The translations under genes and the position numbers were made by a program. Of a stretch of 60,216 nucleotides of DNA, positions 35,554 to 44,837 are shown piece after piece (within the stretch, counting starts at the first letter, position 1; each line of letters starts with the position of its first letter). This DNA comes from Algoriphagus sp. (GTDB lineage Bacteria > Bacteroidota > Bacteroidia > Cytophagales > Cyclobacteriaceae), in assembly GCA_018336015.1 (NCBI GenBank), contig JAGXQZ010000103.1, positions 1 to 60,216 of the forward strand. Direction: 5' to 3'. Below the pieces are notes generated by a model. That model saw only the letters and a program-made list of their open reading frames with translations, ran no database searches and was not told the DNA's origin.

Positions 35554-38500
35554 GGAAGAAGGTCCATCTGTATTTTCTACTATTTTTCTTTGGGGCAATT
35601 AGCCCGATTTCATTTGCACAATCTTCCTTGTTAAAGTTTGGAGTCATCAAGAGTGGTGTGTACAAAATCACAGAAACTAAAGCTCGACAACTAGGCTTCC
35701 AGAATCTTTCTGAGATTTCACTTTATGGCTATCCTGGTATGTTGCCTCAAAAACTGGATTCCGCTCAGCTTTCCCATCAAGAAATTCCAGCTTGGCAATC
35801 CGGAAATGCTCTATTTTTTTACCTCGAAGGACCAATCCAATCAAGATTTGATGAGCAAACAGAGATTGAGTTTACTCATCATTTCTACACGGATACGCTT
35901 TACTATCTGATTGGAAGGAATTTGAATCCAAGGCGGATTAGTGAAATCCCAGGAAATTCATCAAATCCTTCCAATGATGTCTGGTATTCATTTCAATGGC
36001 TAAAAGAGGAAAAAACAAATGTCCTAAACTCGGGTCGATCTTGGTATTCCGACCCCATTAGACAAGGGCAAGGATTGGCTGTCAATTTTGGAATCAACTC
36101 CTCCACAAATGCCCCTTGGCTTTTGAAATCTAACCTGATGGCCCAATCCTCCGGCACCTCTCAACTGAGAATCCTCACCGGAGATGAGCTGATCAGAGAG
36201 ACAAGCTTTAATCCAATCCCATCGACTACTTATGGACTCAAGGGTCGTGAAGAAACCGTTAACCTTGAATTTTCTCCTCCAAATGGAAGGCTAAATCAGC
36301 TCCGATTTACCTTTCAGGGTTCAGGCGCAGGGTATTTGGACTATGTGACAGTAGGCATTCCTTATTCAGGAGACCAACTTCCTGAGGGGATTTTTCATGG
36401 AAAAAAGGATGGTTTGGTGAAACTAATTCCCAACAAGAAAATCTGGGAGATCAGTGATTTTTATAATCCAAAAGCTTTTGGGATTGGAAATTCAGGCTTA
36501 GGAAAAAGCTGGGTTGTATTTACAGAACCTACGGCCCCTGCTATCCAAAACTTTCAACAAATAGGCATCAAGCCACTCGAAGGTTCCAAACCCGAATTGG
36601 TCATTATCACCGTTGCTCAGTTTAGGCAAGCTGCGGAGCGCCTAAAAGCACACAAAGTAGCGTCAGGTATTTCGACTGAGGTGGTCTTTGTCGAAGAAAT
36701 TTTTAACTGGTATGGTTACGGCAATCGGGACGTGACCGCCATTCGGAATTTTATAGCAGCAAATTTTCACGCTGGAAAAAAGCTCAAAAATGTCCTGATT
36801 CTGGGCAAAGGGACTTTCGATTACAAAAACAAACTCAAGGGAAGGCCAAATCTCATCCCCATCTACACCAGCAATAGTAGCTTGGATCCTTTGACCACCT
36901 ACAGTTCGGATGACTATTTAGCTCTGATTCATTGGGGACAAGGCGAATGGGAAGAGTCGACAGCTGGTGATGAAGGATTACAAATAGGAATCGGCAGAAT
37001 ACCTGCGATCAATTTCAGGGAAGTCAATACCTGGGTAGATAAAATTATCTCCTACGAAAATCTAGACCAAAAATTCCTCCCATCCAGTGTCCTGACTTTC
37101 CTAGCAGACGATGGCGACAATGCCATTCACATGCGTGATGCAGAGGTTCACGCAAATTATTTAACTCAAAATCATCCATTTTTCCGTAGTGAAAAACTTT
37201 ACCTCGATCGATTCGAACAGGTGAAAAATGGAACAAGACAGCGTTCGACAGCTATAAGTCAAGCACTTGAAAAATCGCTCGACAGAGGATCACTTTTTGT
37301 CAACTACATCGGGCACGGCAACGAAACTACGCTCACTGCGGAGGAAATTTTCAAAGTGCCTGATTTGGAAAATTGGACTACCCAAAACCAGCTCGCACTT
37401 TGGGTGACAGCGACCTGCGAGTTTGGCAGACACGACAGTCCATTCTTGAGGTCCGCCGCAGAAGAACTGCTTTTCGCGCAAGGAAAAGGGGCTATGGGCT
37501 TATTGACCACTGGAAGGCCTGTCTTTAGCAGCATTAATTTCAAACTGAATCAGGCCTTTATCCAGGAGATTTTTAAAACTGAAAACGGAATCTATCAAGA
37601 CCTCGGAAGCATCTATCTCAACACCAAAAACAAGAGCCAAAACGGACCATTAAATCGGAATTTTTCACTTTTGGGAGATCCAAGTCTGAGGCTCAAGGTT
37701 CCAGATTTAGGAATAAAAATCTCCTCCATCCTAGAGGTAAATACTAAAAATCCAATTGATACGCTACGTTCATTGGATCAAGTAGAAGTGACAGGGGAAA
37801 TTATTGAACCCTTGGTGGGTTCTTCCATCTCCAATTTCAACGGTCACTTACAAGTAGAACTTTGGGGCAGCCCGGAAAACCAAAAAACCTTAGGCGACGA
37901 AAATCCTGAATTTGAATTTCAAGAGGAAAACAACCTTCTGTTTAAAGGCGAAGGAGAAATCAATAACGGGAAATTCACCACACGTATGATCATCCCCAAA
38001 GAAGTCTCAAAAGAAAAGACTAGCCTAAACCTTCGTATATCAGCTATAGACGAGAAAACCAAAAGTTATGCAGGAGGTCTACTTCAAGCAAAAATTGACG
38101 GAACGATCGATGCACCATCATCAGATCAGGCGGGTCCCATCATTCTCGTAGAGGTAAAGGGAGAATCCAAGACATCGTTCACTATTTCTTCAAAACAGAT
38201 TCTAGTCACTGCCAAATTTGAAGACCTCAGCGGGATACATCTCTCAGCTTTAAATCCTGAAAAGATTCTTCGGGTGCGGGTCAATGGAATTAAAACCATC
38301 TTGATTAATGAATTTTACCGTGCGAAAGGTGGTGATTTCAAACACGGTGAGGCAGCATTCACTATTTCAGGCTTAGAAGAAGGATCCAATGAAGTGGAGA
38401 TTTTGGCGTGGGATAATGTAGGAAACAGCAGTAAGCTGGAGTTTAGGATCGAAGTACGAGGAAGTGAGCAAATAAAAATTCTTGAACACTTGGTTTATCC

Positions 38501-38780
38501 AAACCCCAGCTCAGATCAAAGCAACTTTTATTTTATTCATAACCGGCCGGGAGAAAACTTAATGGCTACTTTAGAAGTATATTCACTTTCTGGTCAGATA
38601 CTTTTTTCGGAGTCCAGACGTTTAGTCAAAGCTCAGGAAATGATCAACGATTGGAACTGGATTTTTTTCCAGAGCAAATCAAAATATCCAGGGAAAGGAA
38701 CTTATATTTACAACTTATCGCTCTACTCAGAATCGGATTTCACCTCAGATTCTGTAAGCGGAAAACTGGTGATTCAATGA
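35550..38780 (+). CDS. porU: Type IX secretion system sortase PorU (C25 family)
   Basis: 1076 residues. PorU removes the C-terminal signal of T9SS cargo at the cell surface and links the cargo to surface glycolipid. It has a signal peptide (LLFFFGAISPISFAQ), an N-terminal domain, a gingipain-like C25 catalytic domain with His589 in GHGNE and Cys623 in TATCEFG, then Ig-like regions, and a C-terminal domain of T9SS type (YPNPSS near 985, ending GKLVIQ). A C-terminal signal on PorU itself is known from Porphyromonas. It overlaps pssA upstream and porV downstream by four bases each. All catalytic residues are intact. Confidence 0.94.
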   Translation: MRKKVHLYFLLFFFGAISPISFAQSSLLKFGVIKSGVYKITETKARQLGFQNLSEISLYGYPGMLPQKLDSAQLSHQEIPAWQSGNALFFYLEGPIQSRFDEQTEIEFTHHFYTDTLYYLIGRNLNPRRISEIPGNSSNPSNDVWYSFQWLKEEKTNVLNSGRSWYSDPIRQGQGLAVNFGINSSTNAPWLLKSNLMAQSSGTSQLRILTGDELIRETSFNPIPSTTYGLKGREETVNLEFSPPNGRLNQLRFTFQGSGAGYLDYVTVGIPYSGDQLPEGIFHGKKDGLVKLIPNKKIWEISDFYNPKAFGIGNSGLGKSWVVFTEPTAPAIQNFQQIGIKPLEGSKPELVIITVAQFRQAAERLKAHKVASGISTEVVFVEEIFNWYGYGNRDVTAIRNFIAANFHAGKKLKNVLILGKGTFDYKNKLKGRPNLIPIYTSNSSLDPLTTYSSDDYLALIHWGQGEWEESTAGDEGLQIGIGRIPAINFREVNTWVDKIISYENLDQKFLPSSVLTFLADDGDNAIHMRDAEVHANYLTQNHPFFRSEKLYLDRFEQVKNGTRQRSTAISQALEKSLDRGSLFVNYIGHGNETTLTAEEIFKVPDLENWTTQNQLALWVTATCEFGRHDSPFLRSAAEELLFAQGKGAMGLLTTGRPVFSSINFKLNQAFIQEIFKTENGIYQDLGSIYLNTKNKSQNGPLNRNFSLLGDPSLRLKVPDLGIKISSILEVNTKNPIDTLRSLDQVEVTGEIIEPLVGSSISNFNGHLQVELWGSPENQKTLGDENPEFEFQEENNLLFKGEGEINNGKFTTRMIIPKEVSKEKTSLNLRISAIDEKTKSYAGGLLQAKIDGTIDAPSSDQAGPIILVEVKGESKTSFTISSKQILVTAKFEDLSGIHLSALNPEKILRVRVNGIKTILINEFYRAKGGDFKHGEAAFTISGLEEGSNEVEILAWDNVGNSSKLEFRIEVRGSEQIKILEHLVYPNPSSDQSNFYFIHNRPGENLMATLEVYSLSGQILFSESRRLVKAQEMINDWNWIFFQSKSKYPGKGTYIYNLSLYSESDFTSDSVSGKLVIQ

Positions 38781-39991
38781 ATAAAAAGGCCATTTTAGGA
38801 AGGAAAAGCATACTCTCGATAGTTTTTGCCTTGGCTGGATTTTCTTCTTTTGCACAGAATAGTGTGATCATTTCGGGTCAGGATCCTAACCGAAGGGTAA
38901 TCACCACAGCTGTCCCTTTCCTTAATTTTGCTCCTGATTCCAGACATTCTGCCATGGGTGATGTAGGGGTAGCTACCTCGCCTGATGCGAATTCAGCTCA
39001 TTGGAATGCAGGTAAGTTAGCTTTCATCAAAGATGACTTGGGGTTTTCTCTTTCTTATTCACCTTGGCTCGGCAAGTTGGTGAATGACATGTCCCTTAAT
39101 TATTTGTCTGGCTTCAAAAAAATCGATGAAAATTCCGCTTGGGGATTCGATGTCAGGTATTTCAATATGGGTGACATCGAATTGACCGACGGAAGAGGCA
39201 ATCCCATAGGAGAGTTTAATCCGAGAGATATTGCCATCGGTGGGACATATTCCAGAAAATTATCCCAAAACTTGGGTTTAGGTATTTCAGCAAGATTCAT
39301 TCATTCTAATTTGTCAGGCTCTATTTCATCAGTTGGTGGAGCAGAAGCAAGACCGGGCACTGGCGTGGGTGCAGATATTGGACTATACTATCAAAAACCA
39401 ACCTTCATTGGTTCAAAAGAGGGAACTTGGTCCTGGGGTGTAACTTTGACCAATTTAGGTCCCAAAATCACTTACAATAGCGCAGAAGACCTCGATTACA
39501 TACCCACCAACCTTAGAATCGGTACAGCTTATAAAATCAACTTCAATGAGCTCAATTCATTGACTTTCATCCTAGACGCAAATAAACTGATGGTTCCGAC
39601 ACCACCAATTTATAGAACCAATCAGGATGGTACCTTGGCAACCGACGAAAACGGAAATCTAATCATTGCTGCTGGTCAAGATCCTAATCGAGCACTCATT
39701 TCAGGAATGTTTGGTTCGTTCTCAGATGCTCCGGGAGGATTTCAAGAGGAGATGAGTGAATTCACTGTATCATTTGGAATGGAATACCTCTACACCGAGA
39801 AATTTGCCTTAAGAACAGGTTATTTTTATGAAGATAAAACCAAAGGTGGAAGACGCTATTTCACCATGGGATTAGGTTTTAATATGAAACGTCTAGGTTT
39901 AGATTTCTCATACTTGGTTCCTCAGGTACAAAATCATCCCCTTGCTGAGACGTTAAGATTTTCGCTTCGCTATTCGATTACCTCCAATTAA
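38777..39991 (+). CDS. porV: Type IX secretion system outer-membrane protein PorV (LptO)
   Basis: 404 residues from the ATG at 38777, giving a signal peptide (SILSIVFALAGFSSFAQ). PorV is a FadL-like 14-strand barrel that receives cargo from SprA and passes it to PorU. Marks are TTAVPFLNFAPDSRHSAMGDVGVATSPDANSAHWNAGKLAF near residues 40-80, typical of PorV/PorQ proteins, and a C-terminal strand (LRFSLRYSITSN). The adjacent porU fits a working attachment complex. The in-frame sequence upstream of 38777 lies within porU and is not part of it. Confidence 0.95.
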   Translation: MNKKAILGRKSILSIVFALAGFSSFAQNSVIISGQDPNRRVITTAVPFLNFAPDSRHSAMGDVGVATSPDANSAHWNAGKLAFIKDDLGFSLSYSPWLGKLVNDMSLNYLSGFKKIDENSAWGFDVRYFNMGDIELTDGRGNPIGEFNPRDIAIGGTYSRKLSQNLGLGISARFIHSNLSGSISSVGGAEARPGTGVGADIGLYYQKPTFIGSKEGTWSWGVTLTNLGPKITYNSAEDLDYIPTNLRIGTAYKINFNELNSLTFILDANKLMVPTPPIYRTNQDGTLATDENGNLIIAAGQDPNRALISGMFGSFSDAPGGFQEEMSEFTVSFGMEYLYTEKFALRTGYFYEDKTKGGRRYFTMGLGFNMKRLGLDFSYLVPQVQNHPLAETLRFSLRYSITSN

Positions 39992-41262
39992 TGGCATTAG
40001 ACAGATCTAAGGCACCTGAATTTAAAATTCCATCAGATTTCGAATTAATCTCTCCGGTTAAGTTTAGTCTTAACACAGGAATCAGTGTTTATTTTTTCAA
40101 AACTCCCGGAATAGAAGCCGTGAAGCTGGAGGTAATTGGGAAAAGTGCACGGGGTCGCATCCCCCAAGAACATGTGCTGATCCCCTCTTTCACACTTCAA
40201 ATGATTTTAGAAGGGACAAGAGATTTTTCAGAAGAGGAATTGTCTGAGTTTTTCGACTTTCATGCTACCGAAGCCCAGCCTGTTCTCTCCTATACCCATG
40301 AGGGCTTTAGCCTATTGAGTACCAAAAAGCACATGGAGGCAGTTCTTCCCAGATTCATCTCACTTTTTACTCAGGCTACTTTTCCATTAGAAAATCTTGA
40401 AAAACGAAAATCTCAACGAAGATTAAGTTTGAAACTGGAAAAAGAAAAATCTTCTTCGAGATCAAGTCAATTATTTAGGACCGCTCTTTTCGGGGCAGAA
40501 CACCTCTATGGCCAGGAGGTAAATGAAGAACATATTGATCTCATTACCTCCGACCTGCTGAAAGATTATTACCTAAATCACCTTTGGCAGAATTGCGAAA
40601 TATTCCTCTCCGGTGATTTAGATCAAAGCCAACTTAACCATCTAAGTAAATGGCTAGAAAAAATCCCCTCGCGAGAAGTGACAGATGAAGGACTGGATCG
40701 ACCTGTACAAACCACTCTAAAAATCCATGAGGCACGAAAGGATGCCCTTCAGAGTAGTCTAAGAATCGGAGATTGGTCAATTTCAAAATCGCATCCAGAC
40801 TTCCATGCCCTCTCTGTTTTCAATACCATTTTGGGAGGGTATTTCGGTTCTAGACTGGTCAAAAATATCCGGGAAGACAAAGGACACACGTATGGAATCA
40901 GCTCTTCGTTGGTCGAACTTGGAGATTATAACTATTGGGTGATTGGTGCAGATGTCCAAAAAGCCCATCTCAACGAAGTGATCCAAGAAGTCTATATCGA
41001 AATCAACAGGCTAAGTACAGAACTTGTCTCGGAAGATGAGCTTGAAATTTTAAGAAACTACCTAGTCGGTCAAATGCTCAGCAAATTCAGCTCTTCTTTT
41101 GATCTGATGGATAGGTTCAAATCGGCACATCACTCAGGGCTTGATTTATCCTATTACCGTCAAAAATTGGATTATTTAAAAAAAGTCACTCCGCAAGATT
41201 TACTCAGGATCGGGCAGACCTACTTTTCAAACCCTCCGTTTATAGAAGTTTCAGTTGGATAA
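39991..41262 (+). CDS. M16 peptidase-family protein lacking the zinc site
   Basis: 423 residues, two M16 half-domains, no signal peptide. In active M16 enzymes an HxxEH motif precedes a GT; here residues 66-76 read SFTLQMILEGT, so the two His and the Glu are Ser, Gln and Leu. The second half keeps the substrate-holding Arg/Tyr pair (FGSRLVKNIREDKGHTYG, about 286-303). That is the pattern of the non-catalytic partner in two-subunit M16 peptidases (like mitochondrial MPP-alpha), but no catalytic partner gene is near. It starts in a TAATG overlap with porV, so it is made with PorU and PorV. A chaperone or scaffold role is inference. Confidence 0.9.
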   Translation: MALDRSKAPEFKIPSDFELISPVKFSLNTGISVYFFKTPGIEAVKLEVIGKSARGRIPQEHVLIPSFTLQMILEGTRDFSEEELSEFFDFHATEAQPVLSYTHEGFSLLSTKKHMEAVLPRFISLFTQATFPLENLEKRKSQRRLSLKLEKEKSSSRSSQLFRTALFGAEHLYGQEVNEEHIDLITSDLLKDYYLNHLWQNCEIFLSGDLDQSQLNHLSKWLEKIPSREVTDEGLDRPVQTTLKIHEARKDALQSSLRIGDWSISKSHPDFHALSVFNTILGGYFGSRLVKNIREDKGHTYGISSSLVELGDYNYWVIGADVQKAHLNEVIQEVYIEINRLSTELVSEDELEILRNYLVGQMLSKFSSSFDLMDRFKSAHHSGLDLSYYRQKLDYLKKVTPQDLLRIGQTYFSNPPFIEVSVG

Positions 41263-42213
41263 TCAGGTGATTCTTAGGTAAAGCCAAGAAATATCCCAGG
41301 CTTTCTTTGCCCATAATCGATAAAGAGAAAAGGAAAAACCCTTCATTCCAAGCTCCTCTCCCATTTGGACCAGTTCACGGGCTGAGTCAAAATTTGCAGA
41401 CCATAGGGCATGCTTAAGTTCATATTGGATTCGATCAGCCAACGCTTTGTTTTCCTCCGGATACAAGTTCATCAACTTGATCTTTGAGCAAACCCTTACC
41501 GTACTTGGAAGCATTTGGGATTGGTATCTTTTATATTGCTGCGATGACATGGACTCCCCATGGAGTCGCTTCAAAACACCCATGTGGTCTGAAAATACCA
41601 CCGGATATTTTCTCGCTAGTCGGAGTTGGATATCAAAGTCTTCATAAAACAAGGTCTCATCGTATCCTCCTTCCTTCCGGAGAATAGGAGCATTAAAAAC
41701 CATCGTGGGGGAGCAGATGAAATTACGCTTGATCAGCGTCTCATAAATATTGGATAGTTCGATCTCTTCCTTTAATTCCCCTGCTGAGTTTCTAGGGTAA
41801 AAGGTTCGGATTTGTGATTTTTCATCCAACAAATAGGCATCAGAAAATACAAACGCCGCAAACGGTGCCCCTCTAAGCTCTTTGATCGAGGTAGACAAAT
41901 GCTCTGGATACAATAAATCATCTCCAGAGAGATCGATCAAATATTGACTGGTGGTTTGATTCAAAAACTGATTGAAAAGCCGACAGTAGGGCTGAGGCTC
42001 TTTGAAGGAATGGAACTCGACTACCAAATGGCCCGACCGCTGATCTATCCATTCTTTGATTCGCTCAGAAGTCTGATCCGTACTTCCATTATCGATGACA
42101 ATCAGCTCCTTGGAGTAATAGTCCTGCTGCTTGACACTTTCCAATGTCTCCGAGATCCACTTCTCATGGTTGTAGGCTATACAGATGACGGTTACTTTTT
42201 CTGCATCATTCAT
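41263..42213 (-). CDS. Glycosyltransferase family 2
   Basis: 316 residues. The N-terminal KVTVICIAYNHEKWISETLESVKQQDYYSKELIVIDNGSTDQT is the GT2 (GT-A fold) nucleotide-sugar site, and LSGDDLLYPEHL near residue 95 holds the metal-binding DxD-like motif. FYEDFDIQLRLARKYPVVF near 190 is the acceptor/catalytic Asp region. It adds one sugar to a growing glycan; the sugar is unknown. Its stop is immediately next to the stop of the convergent M16 gene, and its start overlaps the end of the acyltransferase gene by eight bases, forming a three-gene glycan cassette. Confidence 0.88.
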   Translation of the reverse strand: MNDAEKVTVICIAYNHEKWISETLESVKQQDYYSKELIVIDNGSTDQTSERIKEWIDQRSGHLVVEFHSFKEPQPYCRLFNQFLNQTTSQYLIDLSGDDLLYPEHLSTSIKELRGAPFAAFVFSDAYLLDEKSQIRTFYPRNSAGELKEEIELSNIYETLIKRNFICSPTMVFNAPILRKEGGYDETLFYEDFDIQLRLARKYPVVFSDHMGVLKRLHGESMSSQQYKRYQSQMLPSTVRVCSKIKLMNLYPEENKALADRIQYELKHALWSANFDSARELVQMGEELGMKGFSFSLYRLWAKKAWDISWLYLRIT

Positions 42214-43117
42214 AGAAAAATCTCCTAGTCCAGGTGACTTTATTACTTACATCATTGGAAAACCGAGCTTTAAAGAACATCAGACCTGAATTAATCCCGG
42301 AATCGACCTCTGAACTTCCGAGGTCAATAAACTCAGTTTTTTGCTCTGCCGCAAGCTGAAATAAACTTTGAAGCAGCAAGTCGCCTCCGTTGGAAATATT
42401 GGAATTTGGACGGATGGCCGATTGGTAATAATACATGGATTCGGGAAGCAATTTGACAGCCAAGGAATGTGCAATTGGTTCAGTTCCCTGAATGAGACTG
42501 ATTTGAAAATATCGTTCAGGGAACTCAGAAACTTGATGAATTAGCCTATTCTCATCAAACAACGTCAGGTAACCTCTTTCAGAATTCCAATTTCGTATGT
42601 CATACAAAAAATTAAAATTCTGGACTGCCCCCTTTTTCACGCTTAAACCTAATGACTGAAGAGTTTTTTTGTTCTTATCAGAAAAAGCCTTCACTTCACT
42701 TTTAAGTTTTTTCTTACCCAGAAAAAACTGATGACTTTGTATTGCTTCAGGTTTAAATCCCTCCTTGAAAAGCACGTTCCCGATGAATTCACTGTATTTT
42801 TCATAAGGTTTGGGAGGCTGAATAACTTTAACTGTAGAGCATTTCAGACGCTGAAGTTCAATTAGAATCTCTTTGATGAAAAATTGGAGTTCGTCGGAAT
42901 GAATCTGACCCGGAATCCAAACTCCACCGAAAGGCAAATTTGGAAGAGAAACTGCCTCTCCATTTTGTTGAATCACCACATGTAAGATGGCTTTTAATTT
43001 TTCCTTTTTAAATAAACGAAAGGTCAACTTCTGCACATCCGCCGACGAATCAGAATGCGACAAAAAATAAGGGTGATCCAAGGGAAGAGATTCTGATATC
43101 TGAATTTTAACGGACAT
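42206..43117 (-). CDS. FemAB/GNAT-like acyltransferase
   Basis: About 303 residues from an ATG at 43117 (another at 43135). The middle and C-terminal parts resemble GNAT/FemAB proteins: NFNFLYDIRNWNSERGY, FPERYFQISLIQGTEPIAHSLAVKLLPESMYYYQSAI, and SNGGDLLLQSLFQLAAEQKTEFIDLGSSEVD. FemAB-like proteins in glycan clusters transfer amino acids or acyl groups to sugars or peptides. Given the neighbouring ketoisomerase-like gene, it may N-acylate an amino sugar, but this is inference. It overlaps genes at both ends. Confidence 0.75.
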   Translation of the reverse strand: MSVKIQISESLPLDHPYFLSHSDSSADVQKLTFRLFKKEKLKAILHVVIQQNGEAVSLPNLPFGGVWIPGQIHSDELQFFIKEILIELQRLKCSTVKVIQPPKPYEKYSEFIGNVLFKEGFKPEAIQSHQFFLGKKKLKSEVKAFSDKNKKTLQSLGLSVKKGAVQNFNFLYDIRNWNSERGYLTLFDENRLIHQVSEFPERYFQISLIQGTEPIAHSLAVKLLPESMYYYQSAIRPNSNISNGGDLLLQSLFQLAAEQKTEFIDLGSSEVDSGINSGLMFFKARFSNDVSNKVTWTRRFFYE

Positions 43118-43547
43118 TTTCTCGAAGTCTTTCAAAATAATCCTTATCTCTGATGTAATCCTCTTCTGAAAATTCCCTGTCGGAAAGCCCTAGAACTACC
43201 GAGCCATCTGTACAAACCACCTCTACCCAATTAAGTGGAGGAATATAAATCCCTTCCGAGGGCTTATCGAGGCTAAACAAATGTGTTTTACCATCGACAC
43301 TCAATACGTTGACGATCACCTTTCCAGCAATCGCCACCAAGACTTGGCATTCCCGCCAATGAGCATGACTGCCTCTGACATCACCATCCGCCACCCCAGT
43401 GATCCAAAAACAACGATGGATCCCATTTCGAAAAAGCGACCGATCCTCCCAAAAATGAACAGAACCATGTTGACTAATCACGCCCGGTATATCCAATCGG
43501 AATGGATAGTCTACGCTAATTTTTTGGGTAAAATCAGGATACTCCAT
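43107..43547 (-). CDS. WxcM-like cupin (FdtA/QdtA-type sugar ketoisomerase or epimerase)
   Basis: 146 residues, single cupin domain. The DVRGSHAHWRECQVLVAIAGKVIVNV segment near residues 54-80 carries the two histidines (HAH) that serve as catalytic residues in FdtA/QdtA 3,4-ketoisomerases acting on dTDP-4-keto-6-deoxyglucose, followed by GIYIPPLNWVEV. Length agrees. The partner aminotransferase normally beside it (FdtB/QdtB) is missing here, but a DegT-type enzyme occurs at 1725-2810. First gene of the cassette, with the GNAT-like gene overlapping by 11 bases. Confidence 0.85.
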   Translation of the reverse strand: MEYPDFTQKISVDYPFRLDIPGVISQHGSVHFWEDRSLFRNGIHRCFWITGVADGDVRGSHAHWRECQVLVAIAGKVIVNVLSVDGKTHLFSLDKPSEGIYIPPLNWVEVVCTDGSVVLGLSDREFSEEDYIRDKDYFERLRENVR

Positions 43548-43630
43548 GCCTAAAATTAAGTGAAATCAAACTAAGAAGCGGTTAGCCAAAAGTTAATTTT
43601 CTATTTTCATGACTCCTTATCAAAGTCCAA

Positions 43631-44245
43631 ATGAGTAAACCATTAGACCAAGACGCATTTTTAACAATTTCGAGAAAGAGTACAGGACTTTACAAGGATA
43701 AGGGGAGTAAGTTTCTATATTTTTCTTTCCCGGTGGAAAATGAAGAAGAGATCAAAACCGAATTGGCACTCCTGAGAAAAATCTATTTTGACGCTAGTCA
43801 TCACTGTTATGCGTGGGTTTTAGGGCCTAAAGGGACTCAATTCAGGGCCAATGACGATGGCGAACCTAATCATTCTGCAGGCGATCCCATTTTGGGACAG
43901 ATTCGATCCCATCAACTTACGAATGTTCTTATCGTAGTAGTCCGGTATTTTGGCGGAACCAAACTGGGTGTGAGTGGATTAATCCAAGCCTACAAAATCT
44001 CCGCTTCCATGGCTATTGAAGACAGCGATATCATCGAAAAAAGGGTCATGGAGGACTTAGTAATCCAATTTGGCTATCCTCAAATGAATGAAGTCATGAA
44101 AATCGTGAAATCAGAAAGCCTTGAAATCAAAAATCAGATCCTTGGCTTAGACTGTCAAATAACACTTAGGATGAGGAAAGGTATTCTAGTTTTGGTGAAA
44201 GAAAAGCTTGAGGAAATTGAGAGTTTGGTGGTTAAATCCGATTGA
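43631..44245 (+). CDS. yigZ: YigZ/IMPACT family protein
   Basis: 204 residues, full length. The N-terminal IMPACT domain shows SKFLYFSFPV, DASHHCYAWVLG near residues 56-67, and NDDGEPNHSAGDPILGQIRSHQLTNVLIVVVRYFGGTKLGVSGLIQAYK, the family's best-conserved stretch; the C-terminal half is a ferredoxin-like fold. The bacterial role is uncertain (linked to translation or stress through eukaryotic IMPACT). Its end overlaps the end of the convergent exonuclease gene by 14 bases. Confidence 0.93.
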   Translation: MSKPLDQDAFLTISRKSTGLYKDKGSKFLYFSFPVENEEEIKTELALLRKIYFDASHHCYAWVLGPKGTQFRANDDGEPNHSAGDPILGQIRSHQLTNVLIVVVRYFGGTKLGVSGLIQAYKISASMAIEDSDIIEKRVMEDLVIQFGYPQMNEVMKIVKSESLEIKNQILGLDCQITLRMRKGILVLVKEKLEEIESLVVKSD

Positions 44246-44837
44246 AAAGCTCATCCAAGTATCCTTCTTGCCGAAGTACCTGAAACACCTCCAAACAAGC
44301 CCAAGCATCTGTAGCTGCATATCGAAGCTGCTTTTCCGTAAGTTTTTCGGCCTCCCAATTGGAGACTTGCTCTGTCTTGGAAATCCTCATTTTCAAGACC
44401 ATGCCGCAGAGATTTCTAACCCCCACATTGTGGAAACCCACTTTTTTCAATTCATCATTCAAATCAAAAAATGATTGTGGGTAGAAGGAATCGGTGAGTT
44501 TACGGAGTGCTTTGAGGTCATCATGGACAGCTGCTCCCACTTTTACCAGATTCTCTTTTTCCAGGAGATTTCTCAAAGGCGGAGGAAATCCAACCAGATG
44601 AAGGCGGAATAGAAAGGCTTGCTCAGAAGAAGACAACTGAAGCAGCGAAACATGATTAAACTGTCCTTTGCGAAAGGAAGGTTTGGTTTCAGTGTCAAAA
44701 CCTATAATTCGTTGGTCCTCCAGAAAATCTACGGCTTCCTCCACTTGGTCAGGACGATCAATCACATAGATTTTTCCCTCAAATTGACCTAATGGCAATT
44801 CGTTTATCTCTTCTTTGGAAATGCTAAATGGGATCAT
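44232..44837 (-). CDS. 3'-5' exonuclease of the DEDDy (RNase D-like) family
   Basis: 201 residues, a single exonuclease domain without the HRDC tail of RNase D. Metal-binding residues are Asp48 and Glu50 (GFDTETKPSF), an Asp at 106 or 107 (AAVHDDLKAL), and Tyr173 with Asp177 (YAATDAWACLEVF). It should trim DNA or RNA 3' ends; which one is not known. Its start overlaps the end of nhaC by four bases, and its own end overlaps yigZ on the other strand. Confidence 0.9.
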   Translation of the reverse strand: MIPFSISKEEINELPLGQFEGKIYVIDRPDQVEEAVDFLEDQRIIGFDTETKPSFRKGQFNHVSLLQLSSSEQAFLFRLHLVGFPPPLRNLLEKENLVKVGAAVHDDLKALRKLTDSFYPQSFFDLNDELKKVGFHNVGVRNLCGMVLKMRISKTEQVSNWEAEKLTEKQLRYAATDAWACLEVFQVLRQEGYLDELFNRI

